A DNA stretch of 64,000 nucleotides from Aphidius gifuensis (lineage: Eukaryota; Arthropoda; Insecta; Hymenoptera; Braconidae). The stretch covers positions 20,250,537-20,314,536 of the forward strand of contig NC_057791.1 of assembly GCF_014905175.1 (NCBI RefSeq), given 5' to 3'. This document shows positions 14,201 through 29,200 of this stretch, one piece after another (positions within the stretch are counted from its first letter, which is position 1; the number at the start of each line of letters is the position of its first letter). The notes under the pieces are model-generated. The model ran no database searches. It worked only from the letters and a program-made list of their open reading frames with translations, and was not told the origin of the DNA. Made by a program: the position numbers and the translations under genes.

Positions 14201-17200
14201 AACTTTTAAGCTTTTTTTTTTTTATGTTTTAAAAAAATAATATCATTTACTATTATTTAATATAAAAGTATAAAGAGTATATTGCCATTATATGAGTCAC
14301 TGAGTGACAACTTTCAAGTGTTTAATGAGTGAACGATGAAGATATTGCTTCAGCATGTTGAGTTTTCCACTATCTTCCACTCCAACTGGCTTTTGTATTT
14401 GTGTGCAAAACTCAATTCAATCCAACTCAGCTCAAAACTTGATCCAAGCAAACTTTAACATTTTTTTTATTTTCATTTTCATCATAGAAATTTTCCCATT
14501 TATATTATATATATATTTTATTTTCTAAATTAAATTTAAAGGATATAATAGTGTTCATAAAAAACCATTGTCATTTTCATATATTGACCAACTTTTACCA
14601 CAAATTTCAATTTCATCAAAATTCAATTTATCACTTTACAAAGTATATTATAATTTTTTTATTTGAAGTTTTAAAATAAATTTTATATTGCATAAATATT
14701 TATGAAGAAAATTTAAGTGTTTTATAGCTGATAATATATTTTTTTAATTTTAATTTTTATTGAAAAATTTATCGTGAGTATGAATAAATGAAAATATGGC
14801 TGACTTAATATTGATATTTTTCACTTTTATTTAATGTATATTTTCACAATATGATGTAGACTTACCACATGATATATATTTATAATATTGTATTCGGATA
14901 TTGTGGAAATATATATGAGAGTAACGATAAGCTCCTTGCTTATTCAATTCCACAACCAAAGGATATACGGTGTTTATATGCAAGTAGGCTTGCATATATA
15001 AATAAACACAATTTCTACCCTTTTCTATACACATTTAATATCTCCCTATGGTCCACAGCTGCAAATAATTCTGTGGCTTGTTTACATTACTATAGAATTT
15101 CCCACCTGACATTATATATACTTTAAAATTTCAACAAAGTAATATATTTTTTATTTTCATTTTATATTTGTAATAAAGTTTCAAGTTTAAAATTATGAAT
15201 TTATATTTTCATTTCCATGGAGAATACACCATTTTCAATAAGTAGATTTATTATATTATTATTTTTTTTTTCCTCAAACAATATTGTTTTTAATATAAGA
15301 TCGAAAAAATAAAATAAATAATTTTTGGTACATTCCTAATAATTTTTTAATCACACAAAGTTTTTATTTGAAATTAAAAAAATTTAATAAAAATATCAAT
15401 TTAAAAAAGTAACAAGTTAATTATGATTTTTTAATTTATTCATTTTTTTTTTTTTTTTTCTTTCGTGATGTACTTAATTTTATTAATTTCATCATGTAGT
15501 AAAAAAAAAATTTTAATTAAAAATACAACAAACTGTGTTTTTAAATAAAAAAAATATTATTTTGTTTATATTATTGAGTTATTTTTACAAAAAAAAATAT
15601 AGAGTAAAAGTATTTTAATAAAATTATGATATTTTTACGATGAAATGTAGATTTTGTTTTTGCATTTGTCATTGTCTAGTACATCAACAATACTTTATCA
15701 TTATTATCACGAGTTTTATTTTTCATCTGGCTTATAAAATGAAAATAAAAATAAAGGTAGTATCTTTTAAACAAGTCATGCACATTCCACGTGATGTTGT
15801 CACATCTCCATATACAAAGGGATATTAGAAAAGAGTATTTCCCAACAGTAATCCAACTGATGCATCCCTTGTATTTCAATCTAAACTTTATATACTTCCA
15901 TTATGAATATCAACACCTTTACAAATTTTACACATCAAAAAATTTCATTAATTTAATTTGAATAAATATAATTTACAGTATTTAATTATTATTTATTTAC
16001 TTTTTTACTTTTTTTTTAATTAGAAACTCAGTTGCATCACAAGCACGTCTTATATATAAAAAAAATAAAGTTTATTTGCTTGTCAGAGGGTAAGTGGAAA
16101 TCCTTGATTTACTCGGAGTTTTTATTGAGTTGAAGGATCGCGGGTTGCTAAAAAAGATAATAAAAAAAACCGAATGAAACGCGAAAATGAAAAAAAAGTA
16201 AAATAAAAATACATAATAATAACAATAAAAAAAAAAACCAGGTTATATCCAAGACATGGTGGATGGTCTGCTGGGGTATAGAGAAAGTGGCGCGTGACGG
16301 GAATGTTTCACTTGGTTGCAAAAGAGTAGTTGAGGAAGGAAGGGAATAAAAAGGGTTGCAGATGGAAGAATGCCTGCTCTTGTGTTCCATATATATAAGA
16401 TATACTTGGACATTCTCAACTAACATCAACCCTCCCATCGTTCTGTTTTTGTCCTTTTTCTTTTATTTCTACATTTTGTTTGTTTTTTTTTTTTTTTTCA
16501 TTTTCTTAGACCACCCCTATTTTCTTTATACTCACAAGGCGCCTGTCTTGCCACTAGCACTAGCCAATCCCACACAATACTCAACATCGTTTTGCCACTT
16601 CCGTTTCTTACCTTTTTTTCTATTTTATTTTGTGTCTTATATATATTTTTCTTCTTTATATGTCTGTACAGACTTTGCTGTTACCAGCCATTCTCTCTTA
16701 TTTTTATAGTGGGCATAGGTACCTTCTGCTCCGGACGCACCCCTTCTTTCTTTATTTTTTTTTTCTCGCAAAACTACTACTTGACCTAGTTTTAAAACAT
16801 TTGAATATTTATTTTATACATATATATATAGTTACAAGTTTTTTAGCACGTTGTGAAAAATAAAAAAGCTTGCAGATTATTTGAAGACTTATACGTGTTA
16901 AATGAAACGCAAACTTCTTAACTGCGTTTTCATTAAACTTGAATAAAATGAAAAACAAAAAAAAAAAAGAATTTAAAAAATAAAAAACTAAAGATTATCT
17001 GGTTTCTTGGTATATTATTTATTTATAATAATGGTTAGTTGAAAATTAATTTTGTTGAAATACATAAGAAGTTATATATTTGACTCAATGGAAATTCAAG
17101 GTTCATTGTGTTTGGTTATGTAAGTTAAGGAACAGGGTGTGTATTTTGGTTCATACTAATAAATGATGTTGCCTCAACGGCAAATGACATTTTCACTCTG

Positions 17201-20200
17201 TAATATTGTGCTGTGAAGATGGGTTGGAGGTTTTAAGGCATGTACTAGAGATAATGGATATGACTGAAAAGCCAACCGATGAAAATTATTGTTGGGTTGG
17301 TTCTGACCTAGAAGCTCTCTTGAAACTCAGATATGTTCGTAGTTACGTATTAGACATATAAAGTCCATTTTTGGTGGAACATTTACTGTAGAATACTCAT
17401 GTTATTTTACTACGGAAGGAATTTTGATCAATTTAACTTTGATTTTGTATTAGTAATTTAAGTTTTCTACTTATTGAACAGTTTAAATTAAAAGCTTTTG
17501 TTAGTTATCAATGCTTATCATGATTTTATAAATTATCCAATTATTTTCTTTCTTTTATCTATCAATATATTTAAAATTATTTACTTTTTATTTCACATGT
17601 ATACTTTATACACTAAATTGTAGTAAAAAAAAATTTATAAAAGAAAAATCAAGAAGTAATTTCGAGTCAGCAAAATAAATAACATACCTTGGGATTTTAC
17701 TGGAAAATCTTTTTGTCATTGTAGTCGATAAAAACGTGATTAAAGACTTGCAAAGAAATAAAATGCAAAAAAAAATAAATTTTATATAAAGTTTTAGATT
17801 CCTCAGGGATATTTCAAAGACCTAATATTTTTATATTTTATTTTATTGTTAATATTGTATTGCTAGATGTTGGCAGAGTTTTTGGAAAATTGCCAATGCC
17901 GTAGGGCGTGAAACAAAAATTTATCAAAATTCAAAGACTAGAAATTTAATAACTTTGAGTGTTTTTTTTTTAATGAAAAGTAAATTTTTAAAATATTATC
18001 CAAGTTAAAAAAATATATATATTTTTTTAAATAGTAATACTATGTATGTGTTTGGATATACTTGATTTTTTATGATATTTTTTTTCTTTTACATTATCAT
18101 GAGATCCACACATTTTGGCACATCAAACTCTCGATGAACTCATTTATCCTGATGCTGCCAATAAAAGCCAAATAAATCCTATCCTCCCTTTCGTTAGCCG
18201 TTACCAAAGTAAAATAGATTACCTAACAGCTGTTATATAAATCCTTTTAAAATTCTATTAGTTTTAAATTATTCGTTGAAATTTATCATTAAATCGTGAA
18301 TTAAATATTTAAATGAAAATATTTCTTTAATTTTAAATTCTCGAACTGTTTTTAAAGATATTTCTTTGTTTTTTTTTTTAAATGAAAATTGTGGTTTGAT
18401 AGCGATGATAGGTAATTATCTAATAGTACTAGAAATTTCAAGACTCTAGATAAACCATCAAAGTCAATAGATAGTGGTAAGTTAGATTATCAAGTAAACC
18501 TGTAATAGTGTATAGTTTTAGTAACGTCATTGCGGTTAGCAATGCAGACATGTCAAAGTTTTACCCCAATCTTGTAACAGCTTGACACAGTTAAGTAACA
18601 TCATCGTTCAACATCTTGAACTTGAGTCAACGTTAAAGTCGAAAATTAAGTTTATATAAAAAATAAAATGTGGCTGCTATAAATTTATATACTATCTTAT
18701 TTCACAAAACGAATCTTTTTATTTCATTTTTTTTCTTTTTTATTCTTTTCTTTTTTAAAGTGAATAAGTAGTGGTTCGTTTAGAACCACGTAGTATTAAC
18801 GAGTTGAAAAATTTTACAAGACTTTTCTATGAACTTTTTTATGTACATGTAATTTATACACTGAGTAAAATTAAAATTTATTCAGTGGTTTTTTTTTTTT
18901 TAGAATTTTCTTATGAAAAACTGAATTGAATTTTGTATCAAAATGTCGTTTAAAAATTAAATATATGTGTTTAAATGAGACAAAAAAAAGAAAAAAAAAA
19001 GACGTTGATAACACTTGGAACTTTTGAATTATTTATTTTACAAACTATCGATTTATCATTTTGTTAACTTTTATGAATTATGAAGTCTACTTGCTATCAA
19101 CTGTAATAATTTTTTTTTTTTTTTAAATTCAAGCTGCATATATTTCCAGCAGTTTTTTTTTTTACTTTTTCATTAATTACTACCTCGTTAATTTGTTAAA
19201 TCATTACCGCAAAAATTCATTACGTTTTGAAATATTAAAAATTATGTTATTAATTTTGTTTTAAATTTTTGTGTTATAAATAAGTTTGAAAAAAAAATAT
19301 GAAAATTAAATTTTAAAATATATATAAACACATTGCCCGAGGTGAAATTTAATAACTCAATTACCAAACACTCACAATAACATCCCTAATCTTGTTTAAC
19401 CTAATTAAAAATTATCATTTCACTCAGGATATTGGTCAGGAAGTCCATAATATGTTGATGCAGTCCCAAGTAAAATCTCCTCCGGCAATCGCTACTTCGT
19501 TTAATTGATAACTAATAAGCACGATATAGTTTTGAATATATTCTCGTGTTTATAAATAAATTATCTATTCAAAGTTATAATTTATATATTACCATGTTGA
19601 ATATAAAATAACCTTTTCAAAGATATACATTTTTATATTTATTTTTTTTTTTTTTTTTGATAACGTAGTGGTTTGGGTATTTTCTATAAAATTTTTTATT
19701 TATTCTTTGAATTTTCTCATCTACTCTTTGCATAATTATATAATAAAGCTTGTTGGTTTTTTTTTATATTTAATACTTTTTTTATTCTTTTGCAAAAATA
19801 AAATGATAATAATCATAATAAAATGGGTGTTAATATGGAAGCAGCAAGAACGAAGACATAATGGCAAAAAGTGGCAGCTAAAAAAATAAAATATAAAAAA
19901 TTAATATTAAATGTCAACCTTGTACAGCTCATTAGTCGTAATAAATATGCTCGTTTAATTTTTTTTTTTTTCCAAAGAATTTTCTTATTTTTCCATTGAA
20001 AATTATGTCAATTTAAACAAGTGCAGTAAAAAGATTTATTATCAATTTGATTGAATAAAAAATTGTTGAAAAAAAAAAATATTCATCAGTAAAATTAACA
20101 TTTTTATTTCAATTAAAATAAAGATAAAATTATATAATAATAAAACATCGCTAATGAATAATTTTAATGAACTAGTTTTTCCAGTATACTTTAGGGAAAA

Positions 20201-23200
20201 AAAAGCATGATTCTTTCATTTTAATATCTCTTACTTTTTTATTTAAAATTAAAAAACAAACATAAAAAAAATTAATTAAATTTTTATTTTTTATTAATTA
20301 AATACAAGGCTTAAGTATTATTTTTTATTTTTTAATAATAATAATTATTATTGAGTTTTATTAAATGAAACGTAATTTGTATAATTCAAAAGTTTATACA
20401 GCTTAATTCAAATAACAAATTTTATAATTTTAAATCTATTTTAAATAAAAAAATCAAAAATGATAAATTAATGTTTTATTTAATAATAGTATCTTTATTT
20501 TGGCATTTTTTTTTTATTTAATTAAAAAAAATTAGGACAATTGTTAATTTTCCATTCAAAATTTAAAGAACTTATCATATTTTTTTTGTCCAAGTGTCTA
20601 ATTTGTTATTTTATCGAATAACTTGGTATACCCTGAAAATATATTTAATATACATGTCTGTCTGCTTGTTTATTTGTTTACTTATATTGTTGTTTGTTTA
20701 AACATTCGTTTTAAATTTATTTTAAATGTAAAAACAGTACAAACATCAGACCAGTATACAGTATCATGTGTATAGTTGAACAAATGCATGATCAGGTACT
20801 TGGAAAACGAGCTTGAGTGTCAACAGTCAAATGAGATAAACCCCCTTCAACATTCTCCCCCTGTCATACTGATTTTCCTCTTTATTCTCTATTTCTCTCT
20901 CATTCTATGTACAACTTCACTATACATTTCATACTTGTGACATGTGTATTGCTGATTGGTTTGGTCTCGGTACATGTCCTGTTAACCAATAAACTCATTT
21001 CAAGTGCAACTAAAATTTGTTGATTGAGTGATTTACTTGATTATTCAACAAATCTAAAACCATTAGCATCATAAATATTATGAATAAATTTTTATTTTAT
21101 TTTTTTATATTTTTTTTTTTTTTATAATTCAATTAACTTTTTTTATTTTTTTTTCTGTTGTTGTGTACTTCGTATATTATATCTGAAAACTCTTCATACA
21201 ACTAATAAAAAATTTAATATCTCATGAAAAAAAAAAAATTTAATTAAGAAAGTTTGAAAGTTTTGTTCTATATATAAACATTTTTTTTTTTTAAATTCAA
21301 GGATTTTCTTTGTAAAGTAAAAATTAAAAAAACGAAAAAAAATAAAATAAAATCATTATATTGAAATATTTTTTAACTTGTATTTAAAATTATATGTTCG
21401 AAGCTTTATGTGGAAATTGATGAGAGCTTTTTCGATTCTCATTTTGTTTAGTTTTGACTGTTAGATGGATTTTGTCCAAAAAAAAAAATATCATATATAG
21501 AATTTTGTCAGCATGAAAGCCGAGATTGCTGGATTTATCTCGGTAAAATCTCATGTCACCCAACATTTTTTATTTTTTTGTTTATTTTATTTTTTTAATA
21601 TTTTCTTTTTTTGAGCTTTTATCCTACGTGAGTCGTTTGATAGCTACTGTAAAAATGAAAATAATAATAATAATAATGATATGGGAAAAAAGCTTTGCTG
21701 AGTTTTTGTAGTTATTTGATGACAGACTAACTTATATCCATTTGCCAAATGCTTTCAAATTTATAAATATATTTCAGTCATCTTATTTTATCAGATTTGA
21801 TTTTGTTATTTGTAAAAATATATATCGAGAATCGAAAAACGTAGTTTGTTCAATAAAAATACTTTGACAATAATTGTTGACATTGAATTTGAAAAAAGAA
21901 AAAAATAAAATAAATTTTTTCTTTAAATATTGGCTTTATTAATACCATTATTACAAAGTGATATTTAAAAATTTAAAAATAATTTTAAAGCTATCAGTTA
22001 ATTTATACAAGTATATGAAATTGTTTTTTTTTTTTTTTTTTTTATTAAATAGTAATTAATATCATATCTTGTACCGGAAATTATATTTTAATTAAAAACT
22101 TGCTTTTTTTTTTTTTAAACGTCTTTGAGAAATACCTTGAGAATTTATATCATTTCTTTTTTTTTTTTATGATAATACTTGTTATAACCAAGTACATCCA
22201 CACTGCATAAATGGCATAGCAAGATTTTCTTTTTTTTTTTTCTTTTATTATTATCCATATACTATCGTAAATTCTCAATTTATTATTTATTTTATTCTTT
22301 ATCAATGATTCCTTTCTCGTCACACTCTTTATTTGTCGTTATCTTGCATAAGAGCCAGTAAAATACTCAAGAACAGAAGATATAAAACGAATACCAACAC
22401 GTAAAGTGCACGTATAAATTTATGTATGAATTTTACTAAAAATTTGAATACCTTTGTATGCATGTATGTAGATGTCGTGGCACAATTTCACATCAAAATT
22501 CAACCAGATAAAAAATTTATCGAATAAAATATTTTTATATATCTTACTTACTATCACTGTTTCTTATATTCAAGTTGAACAAATTTTACTGCTACATTGA
22601 ATGCTGTTAAATCTTGTGCTTCAAAAATATATTCATACTTTCTTTGTTCGTAAAATCATTGTTTTATCAAAAATAAAATGAGTTCAGTTGAAAATTTGAT
22701 ATACACAGTCCATCAAAATATATTATGTTTTTTTTACTTAAATTTTATTGAATCGAATAAATTTTGACAGAGTTGTATCATCTCAAGTAGAAAATAAAAA
22801 TAATAATAAAAAGATGAGCTTGAAAAATAAAAAAAAAAAATTGTAAAATATTGTCCATAGAGGAAAGATCAACTTGAGAAAAGTTAAAAGTTGAAATGTA
22901 TACTCGTTTTTCGATTCAACTATCATCCAAGTACTACTTGTATGACAATCCCAACTTTTTTTTTTTCATTTTTCTACAATCTGATTGTATAAATTTTTAT
23001 TGATTTCACTGTATGATATTGTTTATTTTATTTTTTATATTTTTTTTCTAATAATAATAAAAAAGGTTATCAAATTTTACGTGATTAAATTTTTTTCGTT
23101 TTTTTGTTAGTAGTATTTTTATGAATGATTTTAAATATAAAATGGATTTTGATGGTTATTAGTGATTGTTGTTTGGGACTTTTAATAGAGATTTGAAAAA

Positions 23201-26200
23201 TAATATTAACCGGTTGATATTGTATGGGACGAACAAATGGTACTATAGGCTTTTTGATGTTTAAAAAAATAAAAGCTCAAAAAACATGCACATAAATTTT
23301 AATGAAACTACCAAACTCGCGGCCAGCAAACACGTCTCGATGAAAAGCAAAAAAAAAAAAAATTAAAAATACTGTTGGTGATTTTTTTGTTTTCTTTTTT
23401 CTTGTTTATTTTTTTTTTTTATTTTCCAGAGCTTTTGTACAAAATTCTATTATTTGCATGTTGGTTCAAGCTTGAAAAAATTCATTGCATTTCAAAGTAC
23501 CAATCGAACAAAAAATAAATAAAATAAAAAATACAAAATGAACATGTAGTTTGCTTGTAAAAATAAATAAATAAATTCATGTTTCGGTTCTTATTGTTCT
23601 TTATCAACAAAAAATAAAAATAAAAAAATACAAACTTTGTTTATTATTATTATTGTTATTCAATTTTATAAAACAAGTGATTATAAAATATAAAAATGAA
23701 AAATTATTTAACTATTGTTTTTTAAAAATGAATTAAAAAAAAATATACTTACAGCAAGTTGAAATATATTAATACATATATTAATTAATTAAAATTGTAA
23801 TAAAAAAAAAGAAACGCATCGAGTTTCTTTCTGCTAATTAAAGCATAAAAGCTCAGCTTTACTGGACAATAGGTAAAAAAGTATGATGAACAATAGACCT
23901 TGCGCAGTATAAAATTGAAAAAATAAAATAAAAGTAATAAAAAGCTGGCACATTTTCAAACCACCACACAAAAAGCTGCGTCTTTTTTTTTTTTATTAAT
24001 TTTTTTTTTTTTTTTCTTTACTTTTTTATCGTATCACGATTTCATATTCGACAAAGTAAACCCAATTAAATGAACTCGGTGATGTATAACTAGGCTGCTT
24101 CACAACAAAAGATTGAAATTTTTTCTTCATTTCATTCAAGTATCATCTTTTTCAATTTTTTTCAATTTAACACAAATATTGATTAATATTTTGTGTAAAT
24201 TACATTTTTTTTTTTTTATTATGATCTTAATGCTCTTTTTATTTTTATTGAAAAATTACTAGATGACATATATTTTAAACTTATGAAATATACATTTTTT
24301 AAATTTTATTTATTTATTCATAAAATTTGAGTATTTTAAAAGCTTAAGATAGTATTTTTATTTATTTATTTATTTATTTATTTATTTTCAAAAACACGCG
24401 TCTTATATTTTCAAACTCAAAGGCAATTGCCTGGATCTTGACATTTTTCTTTTCGAAACATACTCCATTGAACTGGAAGGTGGGTAACGAGCCAAAAGTA
24501 TTCCTCTCTCGTTGCTTTCGTATACATGGATGATTCGTGTGGAAAACGAGGTCATCCTTTGCCTATAAAAAATGCGGTTTGCATCATTTTTCATCGATCA
24601 ACTATTTTTTTTTTCATATTATTATTATTTATTTGAAAATATCTGACAAAAAAAAAACATTTTAACAATGATGAGAATGAATCAGAAAATCTATTGTAGT
24701 TAATATTAGTAAAATCCAAAATTCGTAAATTCAAAAAATTCATTTTCAATAATGTTGACAGTATTTTTTCAATCATAAAAAAAAATAAATATATAAGAAA
24801 ATTAATGTGACAATTTTGATGAAATAGCTTGTCACGATTTGTCATACAACTAATTTTCAGTCGTCTTGAAGTTCGATCAATTTTCAATTCTAATGAAAAT
24901 AATTGGAAAAAAAAAAAATACCATATTTCTTTAAAATGAAAAAATAAAAAATTCTATTTATCTACATGGTTATTTAAACTTTATTGTATTCAATCAGTGT
25001 CAAATAAAAAAAATAAAAATAACAAGTTGATGTTATTTTTCTTGAAAAATATTTATTCAGTTTTTGGTTAAATTATTCATTTTTCTAAAAGTGATATTAG
25101 CAATCAAGCAAAGTGCTTGCTTTTTTTTTTATTTGAGAAAAAGAGAATGAGAAAAAAAAAAAAATCTATTTGAATGTTGATGATAATGATAAAATCACTT
25201 GTGAATATAAATATGTATATTATATTGGATATGAATTCTCAAGGTTAACACAAATCATACAATCAGCAAATAGAAGCGTTGAAATAATTTATACAGTTGG
25301 GGTTCATGGATGCTTAGCAACGCCTGCATACGATCCATGAAATTGAACTGGACAAATACGTCATATAGCTGGTTCAGGTCCATTTAATCCAGTTGAACTA
25401 TCAACATTTGTCATTGAAAGTAAGGCACTGAAACTGCTTTAACTTTGTTCAAATAGACGAATTGTAACGTATATATTATTAGTCTAATTACTCAAGATTT
25501 ATTATTCTTCATATATATAAATTATAATTTAATTAATTAATTAAAGTATCTACTTGTCTTTACAGTTGATATTTAATTTAATTTAATTTATATAATATTA
25601 AACTTTTCAAATTTATTAAAAGTCTAGAATATTATATATCCTGTTTTTTTTATTTTTTATTTTTTTACTTAGCATTTATTGATGAGTCGAAAAAATTCAT
25701 TTATTTATTTAATATTTTTTTTCTTCAACAAATGGATTTTACTTGTGAATCCGGAAATTGAAATGTTCTGTTGGGATTTATTGATTGAAGGGCGTGGGTA
25801 TTCATACACAAAGATCAAAGGTTTTCGTGATGAAGTAAAGCAAAGTGTCTAGAGATTGGCACTGACTTTGAACTCATTCACAATTGAATTTACTTTATTG
25901 TCTTTTGTACTGGTTTCATATAAAACTTATCAGAATTTATATATAACTAAAAAAGAATAAAAATCAATATTCAATTTAAAAATACTAATTTATTTATAAA
26001 TGAATATTTCAATATTCAAAAATTAAAAAATACATGGTTTTTTATTTTTATATTTTAATGATATACCATTTGCTTTGTGATACGTCAACATTTTTTATTT
26101 TTTTTTCTGAATGAATGAAACCCAGTTTTATTTCATTTTTTTTTAACATCGAAACTCAGCATATTCCACAACTTCATCCAATCTCTTTTAGAATGCATAA

Positions 26201-29200
26201 CACAAAATAAATAATATAAAAAAAAAAAACATACTTTTGAGTTAGAGAGAAAAACATATCCAACTTTTACATCAGTTTTTATTTTTTCAAACTTCTATTT
26301 TTTATTTTTGTATCCTATATTATTCACAAAAGCTCTCGGTAAAAGTTCAAAGTTACGACATTGTAAAATATTAAAAAAATAAATAAATAAACACTTGAAA
26401 TAATAATTTTTAAAAATTCAAATAATTTTTTTGCTATAATATTTTATTCTCTTTATTATAATAATTTATTTAAATTTAAAAATAATTATTTTCTTTTTAT
26501 CTTTTTAATGATGATGATTATTTTTATTTTTCTTTTTATTATAAAAAATGCTGTGTGATGATGAAAGATGTTCATTACTGTAATGATAGTAAAAATTGTT
26601 GAGTAACATACAGCACATGAGACAGATGGTTGACATCCGGTGTAACTAAGACTATGTATATATGTTTATGAATAATGAACGTGTCATAAGGACAAGGGTC
26701 ACACACAACACATATCTGCATAAATAATAAATACCTTGACACAGAATTTTCATAAAATAACTTGAGAGTAAATATACAAATGTGCTGTCATCAACAATCA
26801 TTGTTTTATTTTTAATTTGATGATATACAAATTATTCTTTGTCATCAGCAACAATCAGAAAAAGCAAAAACAAAAAATTTAATTCTATTCAGAGATGCTT
26901 TTTCAGAATATAATACCAATACGATTACAGTGTTGCTAAATTCGTCTGTATTCCATTTCAATTCAATCGATTTCCACCTCTTAACAAAATTTACTATTTT
27001 TTTTTTCTCTTCTATTTTTATTCTTGAATGTTTCTCTCATTCCAACCATTTTAGATTTATATCTATGTATATACATTGAGTCAATAACAAACGAACCAAG
27101 CCCTGGGCCTTCTGAGCTAGCTTTGCTCACCATATGTACATCCAGTGATACATGGCTTTGTGCAAAGATATCCACTATCATGCTTTAGGATTTATATCTA
27201 TGAGAATAAATGCGACGGTAATCGAACTATCTAGCTCTCTTACATATACTCTTCAATTGTAAAATAACTATGAGAAATAGATTATAAAAACAAATAAATT
27301 ATATATACTGTTTTACAATATCTTTGTATTATTATTTAAATGTTATTTTTGTAATTTTATTTAAAGACAATATCTCTATAATTTATGGAATTAATTATTT
27401 ATTATAATGATGTAATAAATATTCGAATAACTATTTTTTTTCATAGTTAATTTTCATTATGTAGGCTTAGTAAATTTATATTTTTTTTACAACTGTATTA
27501 CAATAAATACTTTGATTAATTTTCTAGTCTGACTAAACGTTGAATTTACCACTGAAATTTTTATGCTTGGTTAATAAGTAATATATAAGTTTTAGCTAGC
27601 ATGACTTGATCGTTAAAAACGTTATGATAATTAATATTGAAAATAACTCTTTATATTGAAAAAAAAAAATTTTTAATAATTTATTTTTTTTAATAAATTT
27701 AAAGAGCTTTTTTTAATCGTTTTTATTTTTTACAATTTTCGATATATAATGCTCTATTTTTAATCAACAGTTGAACTTTGGTTAATTTGTAAGTCTGACT
27801 AAACGTCAAGTTTACCACTGAAAATTTGTATTCTTGGTTTATGTATAAGTAAAATGTAAATTTTAACATGACATTATAACCAGCGAATTTATAAAGCTTC
27901 TCTGACTATTTGCATTTCTGAAAAGGGAAATTTCATGTGGCTTATTTGACCTGGCTATAGTTTGAACATGTTGAAAATTGAGAAGGTGTTAAAGCAGCTG
28001 GTGGCAAGCAATTTGTGGCTACAACACCACCACCGAATTTAATTTACTTATAAAAATATATATATATCTTGATTTATTTCTGTATTATGTTCATTGATTT
28101 ATTATATAAATCAAAACTTTTCTTTTAATCGAATCGATTTGTGCCTAATGTCTTCTTTATTTCATTTTATTTTTTGTTTTTTGTTAGGTATGATACACTT
28201 ACAAAAGTTTTCTCATGAGATTTTCAAGTCAACATATATTTTTTTTTATCTTTTATCATGTGATAGGGATAACATTTTGGTCTCAACACGCAGTAGCTTC
28301 TTTTGAAAAGATTATTAGTCTCAAGGGGCCTATGATTTTCCCAGATAGCTCATACATGAATTCGCAAAACGTACTGTGTATTAAATTTTCAACGATAGAA
28401 TTATTTACTGTGTGTCTGTCTGTCTGTCTGTGTTTTATTTATTTACTTTTTTTATTCCCAAGTATTGACACCAATTGCTCCCCGAAGCCATGACGATACC
28501 TGTTCAGCAATTTTCAACGATGAACAAAATTCTTTTCCCGGGGCAAGTATCCGGAATACTTCAATATACGAAATAAAAAAAAATTAAAATAACACAGTAT
28601 ATATATTTATTTTTTTATTTTTATAAAAATCTACAATAGAAAAATAAAATTGATTCACAAAGTATATTTAATCTATCAAAATATTTTTACTGAAAAACTA
28701 TTAATCATCAAACACAATTCTTTATTGAAATAATGATAATAAAATAAAATAGTATATTCTTCAACAATTGATAAAGAAAAAAAAAAAAAACAAAAAATGT
28801 ATAGAGAGCTTAGTCATAAATCATCATAGGATAGGAAGACATAAACCGTCGGTAGCTATGATTTATGATGAAAATAAATAGCTAGCTATTTATTTAATGA
28901 TAAAATCCCTGCATATACTAGAATAATAAATTTTCAAATTTCTAAATATACACTCTAGGAAAATTTATTAGAAATTTATTAGAAAAAAAAAAAAATACTA
29001 CCATGTAATTTAAAGAATGATTATTCTGTATTTTATATTTATGAGCTTTGAGCTTTTTTTTTTTCATTGAATTTAAATTTTAATAAAATTTGGGGAATTA
29101 ATTTAATGTGGTCAGTTTGATGGTTAACTTGGGCCAATATAATTGACTCAATTCTCGAACCACAAGTCTCTTGGGTATTTTTAAAATTTACCTTTTTCTT

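Noticed and set aside
16356..16863. Overlapping Phe/Leu/Tyr-rich open frames
   Set aside because: Translations of a pyrimidine-rich tract in three frames; no consistent coding frame.
27950..28060. Peptide-like stretch ([19 protein letters not shown]) in intron 1
   Set aside because: Open for fewer than 30 codons between stops, with no splice sites and no family match.
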